A stretch of DNA of 64,000 nt, from the NCBI GenBank assembly GCA_023410715.1, contig JAEYPN010000011.1, positions 21,392-85,391 on the forward strand. The letters are read 5' to 3'. The translations under genes were made by a program, and so were the position numbers. The stretch comes from Bacillota bacterium. GTDB taxonomy: Bacteria; Bacillota_I; Bacilli_A; Izemoplasmatales; UBA1188. Under the pieces are notes generated by a model, which was not told the DNA's origin, ran no database searches, and saw nothing but the letters and a program-made list of their open reading frames with translations. Below are positions 1 through 14,200 of this stretch, one piece after another (positions within the stretch are counted from its first letter, which is position 1; every line of letters starts with the position of its first letter).

Positions 1-2235
1 CTGCACTGGTACCATACTCAACAGATTTACTTGAAATAATATTATTATTCCAGTTCAAGAATGTAACAGTATAATATCTATCAACTTTTTTAAATACAGC
101 ATTAACCGTTAAATCTGATTCAACATCCACAAAACTCTTATCCCAACCAATAAAAACATAAACATATAAATCTTCAGGTTCTTTAGTCGGAGTAATATTA
201 GGGGCAACTGCATTTTCGCCTCTTCCAACATCTTGTGTATCAATCACATGGTCATATCCATCAATAAATTTAACTGTAAAATAGTTATATGTTTCGATAA
301 AGACAGCTGTTACGGTTACATCTGATGTTACATTTAAGAACGATCCATCCCAATAATCAAATGTGTAAGTAATCTTTGGTGTATTAGTCTTATATCCAAC
401 TGGCGAAGCTGCATTTCCACCATAATTTACAATTTGATAAGTAGTTTCATCGCCATTTATAAAGGTAACTGTATACTTGCGAATATCCTCTTGATATATT
501 GCATAGACATCCATATCTGCTTCTACATAATTTACATCCTTATCCCATTTAACAAAGTTATATTGATATGCAACGTTTGTATGTGGTTTATAAGGTGCAG
601 TAGGTAATTCTAGACATTCACCATAAGTAACTTTCTTTGATAAAATTGGAACATTAAGGTCATATCCATAGAAAGTAACAATGTAATAATACTTAACTTC
701 CTCAAAATTAGCTTGAATTTCAAGGTCATCTTTTACAGCTTTATAATCACCAAGCCAACCAATGAACTTGTATGCACGACTCTTACTTTCGTCTTTAAGA
801 TCGATTAGCGGATCCTTTGTTGGTTTACCAACTGGGGTTGTCGCATCATATCCATAGTAAATTGTTTGACGATCAAATACTTTACCATTACCATCATAGA
901 AAGTAACTGTAACAGTTCTTAATTTTTGAATAAATTTAGGGGTTAAAATAATTTCACCAGTAACAATATCCTCATTAACATCAAATTCTATATCATTAAG
1001 ATACCAACCAGCAAAATCATATGCGTACATGCCTGAAGGCTCTTTTGTAGGAGTTTTAGTTGGAGACCCAGGAGATAACAAATATTCTCCTTTTACTCTT
1101 TCTAATTCGCTGCCATCACCATCCATGAAGATAACATCATAATATCTGTCAATTCTTTCAAATGAAGATGTAATTGTCATATCCCCTGTAACAAGGGCAT
1201 TCAAATTATCCCAAGAAGTAAATTTATAAGCATCATTATCTTTTGAATACTTAGTAGGATTGTTTGGAGGCTCTGGAATGTTACTCATATATGGTAATTT
1301 AATTGTATAGAATACTTTATTATTACCATCTAAGTATGTCAACGTATACTCTCTTACTATTTCTTCATATTGAGCAACAAAAATTGTATCTTCTTTAATT
1401 TGCGTATAATCTTTATCCCAACCTTTAAATATATAAACCGTACTTGCAGTTGATTCTCTCGTTGGCTTATTAATTGGCTCAATAGCAGCAGATAAATATT
1501 CAACACCTTCAGTCACCTTTAATTCTGTGTAATCGTAATTAACAAAGGTAACTTTATAATAACGAGGTACTACCGTGAAGGAAGGTTTGATAACATAGTT
1601 TTGATAGATTTCGGTTTCAAAATCAAAAACCCAACCTGTAAACTTATAAGCATTTTCGCCATAAGGTCTTTGTGTAGGAATATCTATTATTGGAGTAGCT
1701 TTATGCCCATATTCCACTTTATCTTCTTTAAAGAACTGACCATCGCCATTTTCATAAGTAAGGGTATAATATCTATCATACTCTATATATTTAGCTTTAA
1801 TAATCGTTGTATTTAATATTGGTTGTGTAAAGTCAAAATCCCATGCATCAAAGAAATATACTTTAGCATAACTTGGATTTTTTTCAGGAATTAACGTTGT
1901 TTCCTTAACTAAATCACCATGCCATACACTTACACTATCAATATATTTACCATTACCATCAACAAAGTAAACCATATGTTCAGATATTTTCCATTGAGCT
2001 TCAAGTTCAACATCATCATCAAGTGTAAAGACGTTAATACTAATACCATTATTATCAGTATATTGTAATAACTTACCACTTGCATTACGGTAATACCAAC
2101 CTATAAACTCAAAGCCAAGTTTAGTAGGAACATTTAACTTATAATGTTCACCACTTATTACATAACTTTCTTCGACTAAAGCATTACCAGTTGCGCCATT
2201 ATAGTTATACGTAATTGTGTATATTGTTGTTAATG
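1..2235 (-). repeat. InlB-type (Listeria-Bacteroides / Flg_new) protein repeats, 10 complete plus 1 partial
   Basis: Translation of the giant frame shows tandem beta-grasp-like repeats of about 65-80 residues. Each starts with a Y-x-V/L-T-F/Y strand, has a central T-P-T-K-x-P or similar turn, then a Y-x-F-x-G-W-D core and a V-x-A-x-F/Y end strand. Examples are YKFTGWVFDF near 1,630-1,660 and YVFIGWDKSF near 130-170. Unlike the GLUG modules the copies are clearly diverged, so this is an older expansion. Such repeats are known in secreted Firmicute and Mollicute surface proteins. The array continues past the left edge. Confidence 0.85.
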
Positions 2236-5200
2236 TCGATTGTTTTGATAAATCCTGAATCATTCTAATTACTTCAGGATACTCGCTACTTCTTCCGGTA
2301 TTAGCATTAACCATTGAGAAAGTCCTCAATTGTGGATAATTAAAATAACCATCAATATTTTGTTCATCAGTCCAAGCATTTGAAGTGAAATTCATTTGGG
2401 TAAGATTTGTGCCTAACGCACCTACACCAATCATAAAATTCTTATCTAGAGAAAATGTAGTTTCACTATCTACCGAATTACTTACAGCTCGATCAGGTTT
2501 TATATTAACTCCTATAGAACGATAAGCACTAAGAATTCTTGAATCGTAGTATGAATAACTTACTAATCCAGAATATAAGAATCCTACAAGGGCACCAACA
2601 TCTTTACGACCATAAATGATTCCAATATTATATGTATTTGTTATATTTCCACTAACATAACCACTAATACCACCAGTATATTGATATCCCGTTATTTGAC
2701 CACGGTTATATGCATCACTAATTGTACCAAGGTTTGCACCTGCAATACCACCAGTGTTGTTATAACCACTTATTGTTGCTTGATTATAGACATTTTCAAT
2801 AGTTCCTTTGTTAATACCAGCAACTCCACCAGTATAATTACCACCAACAATTGATCCAGAAACTGAGAAGTTCTTAACCACTCCTGTTTTTCCAATATGA
2901 CCAAAGATGGCACTATAATCTAGGGCTTTTGTCACTTTAATATTAAAATCAACACCATTACCATCAAAATATCCATCAAATGAATTGATTTCATTACCAA
3001 TACTAATAAAAGAATTAGCAGTTGAGAAATCAAATTGACTAACACTGTTATCTACTTTGAAGTAGACACCACTATATTTATTACCTGTATTGACAGTTTC
3101 AGCAAGCGTTATGATATCACTATTATTATAGATAATATATGGATCAGATTTTGTTCCCTCACCAACATAGAATGATATACTTCGAACTGATTCTAATGAA
3201 TCATTTCGAATTGTTGAATTAGCACTACTTGCAAAGGCTCTAATCTGTGGATAGAATGACCACTGGTCATATGATGATGTAGCTATAAATGCGGTTGGGT
3301 ATGCATAATTCATCTGATATTGATTTTCACCAATACTATATAAGCCAATCATGTAACCATGATACAAGCCTTTAACGCTTGAAGTTTCTGGTTTGTTACT
3401 GATTGCATTAAGAGGTTTTGAAGCGTCACCAGGATTAAAATTGTTAAGTTGATTGATGTCATAATAACTACGTTCAACTGTTCCACCAATACTAATACCA
3501 ACAATTGTTCCAAGTGATTGAAGACCGGTAACACTACCAGTATTATATGTATCGGTTACTAACCCATCTGTCATGTGACCTAAGATACCACCAGATATCG
3601 TTCCTTTTGAACGAATCTTTCCAGTATTGTAACTCGATAAAATCTCTGCAGTATATCCTTTCTTTGATATTTGTGAACCACTAATACCACCAGCAATACT
3701 CTTTGAAACAGTAATATTACCTGTGTTGAAGCATTGCATAATGTAATAACTATTTTCACCAGCAATACCACCAGCTTGATCACTAGCACTAACATTACCA
3801 GTATTATAAGAGTATTTTATAACATGGTAATTCTTTCCAGAAATTCCACCAATACTTGTTTTACCTGTAATTTCTCCTTTATTATAAGAGTATTCAATAG
3901 TACCAGTATTTTCACCAGTAATACCACCAGCATAGGTTCCACCCATATTAAGAGTTCCATTATTACTTGAATTCTGAATAGTGCCTTCATTAAATCCAAC
4001 GATTCCACCAATGTGATTACCCTCATTACTCTTAATATTAGCATTATTAATTACATTATTAACAGTACCAAGGTTTCGACCAGCAAGTCCACCAACATAA
4101 CTCTTACCAATAACTGATCCAGAAATAACTAAATTACTGATCTTAGCATTTGGTCCAATTGTATGAAAAATACCTTGATAATCAGCACTACTACTATTTA
4201 GATTCACAACAAAGTTAGCATTATTGCCATCAATAATTCCATCAAAATTAGCAAATGAAGTTCCGATTGGTGTATAACCTAAACCACTGTACGATAAATC
4301 AATAACGACAACCCCAGCAGCTACTTTGAAGTATTTACCGGTAAACATATTAGAATTACCAGTAGCATCGCCATAACCGACATATTCAGCAATCTTTTTC
4401 ATATCATATCCATCGTAGATAATAAATGGATCATCAATTTTACCAGTTCCCTCAAAATCACAAATTGTAATTGAAGTCTTTGATTTTTCTCTAGTATATG
4501 CTTTTTCACTATTATTAAAGGCATTTAATTCTGGATAATAATGCGTAAAATCGATGTTATTTTGCATCGTCCATAGTGAAGTAGTAAAATTCATTTGTTT
4601 TTCATCTAGGCCTATAGCTTTAGTGCCGGTCATCTCACTAAGTGATAATCCTTTAACGTTATTAATATCAGCTATTCCATAAATAGCACTAGTAACTTTT
4701 TGTTCACCTAAAGCATATTGAGTATTATCAGTAATAGTCTTATCATAATATGCATTTACAATATTTCCAGAATTACTTGAGGAAATACCGCTAACATTTG
4801 ATAAGCCACGAACGACACCAGCATGATATACTTCTCTAATATCACCAGTATTAATTGAAGTTATTCCACCAACATAAGAACTTGAAGAAATGATTCCTGC
4901 GGTATTATACGCATATTTGATACTTCCTTCATTTTTACCGGCGATTCCACCTGTGTATTCTTGACTTACTGTAATGCCACCAAAGTTAAAGGCATACTCA
5001 ATTTGACTTCCACTAGCATTAAGACCAACTAGTCCACCTGTATATTGTCCACTACTATTTATTGAGCCAACATTATAGGAATTCTTTATTGATCCAGAAT
5101 TTGTTCCGACTAGTCCTCCAATGTAACTAATAGTTCCATTAACTAATCCAGCAAATTCAGAATTCTCAATATTTGAAATATTTTTACCAATCAAACCACC

Positions 5201-8200
5201 AACTTGGGAATTACCAGTGACATTTACTTCAGAATGAATATTGTAAACTTCACCACTATTATATCCCGTAAGTCCACCAACATATTTTTCTCCAGTAACA
5301 TAACCATATAAATTTAAGTTACATACGATTCCAGTTGGACCAATATATCCAAATAATCCAGTATATTCTGCATTATTAACATCAAGATATATATTCGCAT
5401 TGTTACCTTCTAAATATCCTTCAAATGGATTAAGATTTGATCCAATTGGTCTAAATGCTAACCTATTATCATCAAGTCTAAATTCAATTCCTAAATCTGA
5501 ATATACTCTAAAATATACGCCATTAGTTTGTGCCCCTTGCAATGTAAGAATAGCGATAGCAACAATATCAGATTCATTATAGATTAAATAAGGATCATCA
5601 GCACTACCACTCCCTGTAAATATATTCGTTGTAACTGATGTTCTTGAAATATTTCTGGAAGTTATATTTGTACTATTAGCAAAGTAAGGTAATTGTGGAT
5701 AGTAAGTTTTATATCCATCACTTGCTCGTAATGTAAATACACCCGAATCAAAAATGACTTTATATAAATTGACTCCACTGATTTGTGAAGTATAAACACC
5801 ACATACAGTATCAGAATCAATTAAATTACCAACAGCTCGAGAAGGTTTATAAGTACTACTTGACGCTTGATTCTTATTAATATCATAATAGGCATTAAAG
5901 ATTGTACCATAGCTAGTATTATAGCCAATTACGCCACCTACACTACCAGCTGCTCTTAGATTAACTAATCCTGTATTATAAACATTTTTAATTAACCCTT
6001 GATTATAACCAACAACTCCACCAGCATAGTTTCTTGCATTTATCGAAGCAACATTGTAACTATTTTCGATTGTAGAATTACGAGCATTTTGGCCAACGAT
6101 ACCACCAGCTTGATCATATGTTGTAACAGAGATTTCTCCAGTATTAAAGGTATTGCGAATAATGCCTTCATTATAGCCAACAATTCCCCCAGCATAATAA
6201 TCTTTAGCATAAACAGTAGCTGTATTATAAACATTTTCAATTAAACCTTTAGACCTACCAGCAATTCCCCCAGCAAATCTTAAAGCAGAAACTTCTCCGG
6301 ATACACTCAAATTGCAAACAACACCATATTGACCAACAAATCCAAATAATCCTTTGTAATAAACATTGGTATCAACTTGATACAATATAAAGTTAGCGCC
6401 ATTACCATCAAAATGTCCATTGAAGACGTATGATTCATTTCCGATTGGAACATATCCTAGACTAACATCTGATAAATCAATTTGTGATACTCCATTAGCA
6501 ACTTTAAAGTACTTACCAAGAAGCGTTTCACGGGCAATTGATAAATCTGAAATAGCCTTCATATCATAAGCATTACGAATGATATATGGATCATCTTTAG
6601 TACCAGTTCCATCATTAAAACGACCAACTGTTACTGATTTTTTAGATGCAAGTTTAATACCGGAAACAGTATTATTTGCAAAATAACTTAGTTCTGGATA
6701 ATAAGAATAATATCCAAATGGAACTGTTCCTTTAAACTTATCTATATTTAAAACCAAACCTATATTGACATCAGTAATATTACCTGAAGCCATTTTCACA
6801 TGTTCAAGACCATAAATTAAGAAACTTCCGACAACATCACCTATAGCTTCGCTAGCAACATTTCTTCCACTTCCATCATAAAGAGCATTATCAATAATAT
6901 CGATATTATAATATGAATTAGTAATAGTTGCTTCGCTTCCTTTATAACCAAGAAGGGCGCCAACACGAGAGTCAGCACATACAACTGATACGACATAAAT
7001 ATTATCGACAATACCAGTATGGTATCCAGCTATACCACCTACATATGAAGTTCCAGTTACATCACCAATGATATAGGCATAAGTAATACTATTAGTATTA
7101 TAACCAACTAAGCCACCCACATAGTTTCTTCCTTGAACATCGGCAGTTGAATATACGGTATTAATTGTTCCTTGATTATACCCAGCTATACCACCTATGT
7201 AGTTATTACCAACAATTGATCCAGAAACTGAAAATTGATATACATTAGCGCTTGTACCTAAATTACCAAAAAGACCAATATATGATTTTTCATTATCTGT
7301 AAAATTAATATTAAAATTAACACCATTACCATCAAAATCACCATTGAAGACAAAGAATTCATTTCCAATTGGTTGGAAATTTAAGCTAGCTTGCGACAAA
7401 TCAAAGTTAACAGCATTATTTCGAACTTTGAAATAAACACCTTTTAGGTCATTACCACTTGCTACTAAATCCGATAGTATCTTCATATCATATTCATTAA
7501 CAACGATATAAGGAGAATCTACTAATCCTTCTCCAGCAAAGATATAAGATTTTACGGAATTAAATGAATCAGTATTAACATTTTCAATTTTGTTTGTTGA
7601 AAAAACCTTTAATTGTGGATAATATGCATCAAGACCAATGTTTTCAACAAATACCCAATAATTACTATCTAACTTAACATTTAAATTATTAGAACCTGTA
7701 AGTTTATCTTTTTCAACACCTAAAAGGGTCTCTTTTTCCCAATCGTCCAATTTATTACCAACTGAACGAATTGGATTAATTCCTAAATTAGTTTGGTCTG
7801 CTTCAATAATTGATAAATCATAGTAAACGTTAGTTTGGACATTTGTACCACTAACATATCCAACCACACCACCGACATCATTAATATTACTACCACGAAC
7901 AATTGATGCACTATAACTATCTTCTAAGACACCAATATTTAAACGACCAATAATACCACCAACATAGTTGCCACTTCCAACAATACTATTACGATTGTAA
8001 GCATGGTATACATTAGTATTATCAGCGTAACCAATAATTCCACCAATGTTGCTAACTCCAGAGATTTCTCCAAAGTTATAAACATTTTCAAATGTTGATT
8101 GAGTGGAATTTCCACTTATTCCACCAACGCTATTTCTAGTACCTTTAACATTGGCAAGGTTGTAACAATTGATGATCTTTGTTTTAGTAGATTTACCTAC

Positions 8201-11200
8201 TAAACCACCAACATAATCTCGACCATTGACTATTGAATCAGTACTTGTGCCATTAATGTTAATAGTTCCACCAACATTATAAACATTTTCAATTGTTGCA
8301 TCAGTTGCATAACCAACAACTGAACCAACATAATCTAATCCTTTTACAATTCCACATACTTGGAAGTCATGAATATAAGCTCCAGCTCCTAAATAAGAGA
8401 ACAGACCAACTGAATTAGAATTTGGCATATCAAAATTAAGAATAAATGTAACATTACTACCATTAAAGTTACCACTGAATCCATATGAACTTGCAGGTGA
8501 TGTTGTATTGTATAAACCAATTGGTTTAAAACCTAAATTAGGATCGGTTAAATCAATTACGCCTATACCACCTAAAACCTTCAAGTATTGATTTTGGAAA
8601 CTATACTTACTAGCAACAATATTGGCAAAGTTAACCATATCTTGAGCATTACGAATAATAAATGGATCATTTTGGGTTCCTTTACCAACTGCAAAAATTA
8701 CTTTTTTAACTGATTCAAGTGATGCAGCCTTGATAACTGTATTAGTACTATTATAGAAACCAGCTATTTGTAAGTAATATGCATATAAACCGCTAGTGTT
8801 TGTATATATCCAATTAGTATCAAAACGTAGTAATGTATTAGCATTTGTAACCATATCATCTGCTATTAAACCACGAACATATTGAATATCTCTAGTGCCA
8901 CCAACAGCGGTTGTTGGAATTGAGTTATCAATACTTTCACATAACTCATTTACATCTTTATTGTAATATGCGTAATCAACATTTCCACTATTATTACCAA
9001 CAACTCCACCTATGTATTTATTACCATCGACTACTACAGCCGCATAAACATCATAAATATCTTTTTGGTTTTCACCAACGATACCACCAACATAATTATT
9101 AGCCTTAATCTTTTCAGCAATATAGTAAGCATATGAAACTTCACCATAGTTTCTACCAACTAAACCACCGACATAATCATGGCCATTAACAGTTGCTGTT
9201 GAATAAACTTCAGTAATTTTACCATAGTTTATACCGGCTATACTACCAACATTATTCTCAGCACTAACATTACCACTTACAGATAAACAATGAATAACGC
9301 CATATTGACCAACATAGCCAAATAAGCCAGCTAACTCCCCACCATTAATATTAATAATGAAGTTGACATAATTACCATTGAAATATCCATTGAATGGATT
9401 TTCTAAACTACCGATTGGAGTAAAGCCTAAACTAGATTCAGAAAGGTCAATAACTCCTAATTTATTAAAGACAGCATAATACAAACCCGTTGTATCATAA
9501 CCTTTACTAATATAAAGACTTAAAGTGTACATATCATATTTAGTTTTAATTAAATATGGATCGTCTTCAGTACCACTACCAGCAAGTCCACTTATTTTAA
9601 CTGATAATAATGAATCAGCACTAATTGCTGCCGTATTATTAGCAAAGAATATTAATTGTGGATAATAACTAAATTCACCATTTGATTCAAGAGCTACCCA
9701 AATTCGCTTGTCAAACATCATTAAACTATCATTAAGGGCCTGGATTCCAACAATATCGCTACGTTCAAGTTTTTTTACCGTTTCCGTATCAACAGTTCCA
9801 ATTGCTCCACTAGGAACAGTATAACCACTAGCAACAAGACTAATATCATTTAAAGAAACATCATAGAAACTATTATTAGCTAATGCAGTACTAATTTCTG
9901 TATATCCAATTATTCCACCAAGATAGCTTTTGCCATATACCTGACATGCTGAATAGGATGTATCTAAAGTTGTTGTATTACGACTAAGGCCAGCATAACC
10001 AATAATACCACCAGTATAGATTGAACCTTTAATTATTCCACGGCTATAAACATCTTTAATCTCAATTGTTGAAGCCGCGCCAATAATTCCACCAGTTCGA
10101 TCATTACCCGTAATATTAGCAAAGTTATAACATTCATTAATGAAACTCTTTGCATATCCTGCTAAATTGGCACCAACAATACCACCAGTATATTGAGATG
10201 TACCGGTAACATTTCCATTGTTATATGATTTTTGAATAGTTGAGGCATTTGTCAATTGACCAGCAATACCACCAACATAACTTACACCTGTTACTTCAGC
10301 TTTATTAATTACATTTATTAATAATACATTATTTTCAGCTGAACCAACAATTCCACCGACTCTATTTCGACCAGTAACAACACCAGTTACCGTTAAATTT
10401 TTAATCGTTGCATTAGTTAAATTACCAAATAAACCAAAGTAATCAGAGTTTATACCAACTAAGTTAAGGTTGAATACAACATTATTACCATCAAAGCAAC
10501 CACTGAATGGATAGTTTAAACGACCAATTGGTAAATAGTTCAAATCTGGATCGCTTAAGTCTATAACTGTAATGCCATCTTTAATCTTAAAGTATTTACC
10601 ACTGAATGGATGACCACTAACAACAAGATCAGATAACATCTTCATTTCTTTAGCATTAACAATAATATATGGGTTAATTGAAGTTCCAGTTCCATCGCTA
10701 AATTTTGAAGTAACAACACTAGCTAATGATTTAGCTATAATATTTTGATTTACATTCTTTGCGAATGTTTTTAATTGAAGATAGTAAGTTACTAAATTAC
10801 CATTAACAACTTCATATCCTCTAACTTCCCATTTACTACTATTAAAATCAACATAACCTTTATTAATAACATCACTTCCAGTTAAATTCTCTTTATCAAG
10901 TCCTTTAACTGTAGTTGAATCATCTTTATTTCCATAAGCACTACTTGGTTTAATTAATCCATATTCTGTATTCGCTTTTGTAATCGCCATATTATCATAA
11001 TATGAATTTAACGATGTACCAGTTTCTTCATTACCAATAATACCACCAACTAAACTAATTCCATATACAAAACCACGATTATATGTTTCCTCAATCGTAC
11101 CTAAATTTTTACCACTTATTCCACCGACATTGTTATATCCTTTAATGGTTCCAAGATTATATGCATATGATAACTTAGCATTTTCTTCATTGTAACCAAC

Positions 11201-14200
11201 AATTCCACCAACAAAATCGTAACCTATTATGGTTACTGAAGAATATACATCAAGAATTTGTGAATTAGAATAACCAGCAATAGCCCCAACATAATTAGCG
11301 CCGGTAATTATACCAGTTACTGAAAAGTTTTTAATAGTTCCATCACTAACATAACCAAATAATCCTTGATAATCATCACCATTTAGATTAAGAACGAATT
11401 CAGCACCATTACCATCAAAATTACCTCTAAATGGAGTTAAAGCGTTTCCAATTGGTTTGAAAGATGATAACAATATAAATGAATATATTGAATCAGTTAA
11501 TGATAAGTCGCGAACTTTAAAATATAATCCGTATAAATCATGCCCATTACTTACAATATCACTTAAAGTGTTTAAATCTCTTTCATAGTGAATTATATAT
11601 GGGGATAATAAAGTACCACTACCATAAAAGGCCATGGTTTTAACTGCATCTTTCGAATCAGTTCTCACCTTTTCACTCTTATCAACAAAAATATTTAGTT
11701 GAGGATAGTATATATATAATCCATCGCCATTTTCTAATTTCCAGTAATTAGTGTCAAAATTTAGTTGTTCTGGCGAAGGACCAATTACACCTTTACCGGT
11801 CATATAGTATTTATCCAAAGCAATAGTATTTGTTCCTACATAACCATTACCAACTGGTTTAGTAGGTTTACATGTACCAGTAACAGCGTTACTTGTATCA
11901 ATTAATGTTTGATCATAATATGAATTACTAATTGTACCCGATTCTCGAACACCAACGATACCACCAACATAACTAGATGCTGAAGAAACAGCGTATACTG
12001 CTGAAGCATTATATACATAATTCATAGTCGTACTATAAAATCTACCAACAATACCGCCAACATAAGATGATGTACCAATAACAGTTCCTGTATTAAATAG
12101 ATTTGATGAAGTTCCAATATTAAACTGTCCGGCAATTCCACCAACAAATTGATTACCATTAATAGTTCCACTATTGTAACTTTCACTAATTCCATATGCA
12201 GCGGCTAAACCATAATAATAGCCACTGATGCCACCAACATAATTGCGACCAGTAATTGAAGCGTTATTATATACTGCTTTAATACTACCACTAGTTTCTG
12301 AATAACCAACAACACCAGCGACATAGTCTAAACCGACAACGTTACCAGTGACGCCTAAATTACTAATTATTGCATTATTTGTATATCCGAATAAGCCAAC
12401 ATAACTTTCATTAGGTAAATCAATATCGACAATAAAGAGGGCAAAATTACCATCAAAGTATCCGCTAAACTTAGCAGTTGATTTACCAATTGGACGATAA
12501 TTAATTCCTCGTAAATCGATTAATGTTACACCATCAGCTACTTTAATATAAACATTAGCTAAGTTTGTTCCACTATTTACGATTTCGGAAATGACTTTCA
12601 TATCTTTTTCAGAACTTATTAGTAAAGGATCATTTTCCGTTCCACTACCAACCGATTGGTTAAGGCCTCTAGTTGTAACATCAGTTACTGATTTAGTCTT
12701 AATTACGGTATTAGTATGTGATGCAAAAATCGTTAATTGTGGATAGTAGATATAGAACTTACCATTTGTAAATACTGAAGGTTTTAGCGTCCACTTATCA
12801 GAGGTAAAATTCAAATAGCCATCTATTATTAGGTTTGGTCCAGTTAAATCTTCTGTATCCACTCCCCTAACATTGGTTGTTTCATTTGTGTTTCCACAAG
12901 CTTGAACTGCTTTAGTTTTTGTGCCATTATATGCAAAATCTTCAATTACGTTTCTATCGTAATAAGAGTTACGTGTCGTACCTTGTTCCTTACCAATAAT
13001 TCCCCCGACTAAAGAGTTACCTAGTACTATTCCACGGTTATACACTTCTTCAATAATTCCATTATTTACACCAACAATACCACCAACATTAGTTGTTCCA
13101 CTAACCGTGTTAACATTGTACGTATATTGAATCATCGAGTCTAGGCCATTATAACCAGCAATACCACCAACGTTATTTGTTCCACTAACTGTGGCATTGA
13201 CATAGACATCACTAATTAAAGAATTAGAGTATCCAGCTACACCACCAACATAATCAACACCCGTTATACTTCCAGTTACAGATAGATTCTTTATACTACC
13301 ATCAGTAACATAACCAAATAATCCTTGATAATTACCTCCACTAATATTAATGGTGAAGTTCATACCATTTCCATCAAAATGACCTTTAAAAGGTTTTGAT
13401 AATGAACCAATTGGAACATATGTTGAAGATAGTTCAATGTTCCCAATAGTTGTTGTAATCACTTTGTAATATACATTACTTGTATTATTGCCACTTAAAA
13501 CATATAAAGATAAATAATCCATGTCTTGATATGTTCTAATTTCATATGGATTATTAATAATTCCATATCCACTAAACATATAAGTTGTTACTGAATTATA
13601 TGAATCAGCTTTTTGCATTTCGGTTCCATTACTAAAATATTTTAATTGAGGATAGAAAGCATTTGTTCCATTACTATCTGTAAACTTCCATTTTGTCTTA
13701 TCAGAAAATTTAAGATCATTTATATTTCCATAAGATCCTATTATTTCACTATGTTGTAATCCCTTAACATCAGTGCCTGAACCACCATAATATTCACTAA
13801 CTGGATTATTAACTAGAGTATATCCGGCAAGTTGTGGTGATTGTAATACTTTACTAATATCATAGTATACATTCTTATTAGTTGAATAAGATGAACGTCC
13901 AAAAATACTGCCAATATATGAATTAGTCTTAGAGTAAGTTGCACCGGCTACATATGAATTATATACATAACTACTATAAGGATATCCGATTAAACCACCA
14001 ATATAACTTACACTTCCAATAACAGTTCCTATACTATAAGTATCAGTTATAGTACCTGAATTGGTATGTCCAACTAGACCACCAACATATTGATTTCCAG
14101 TTATATTACCAATATTGTAACAATTTGATAAAATATAAGTTGTTGATGTAGGTGTGTATGCTCCAACAACACCACCAACATACTGATTTCCGGTTATAGT

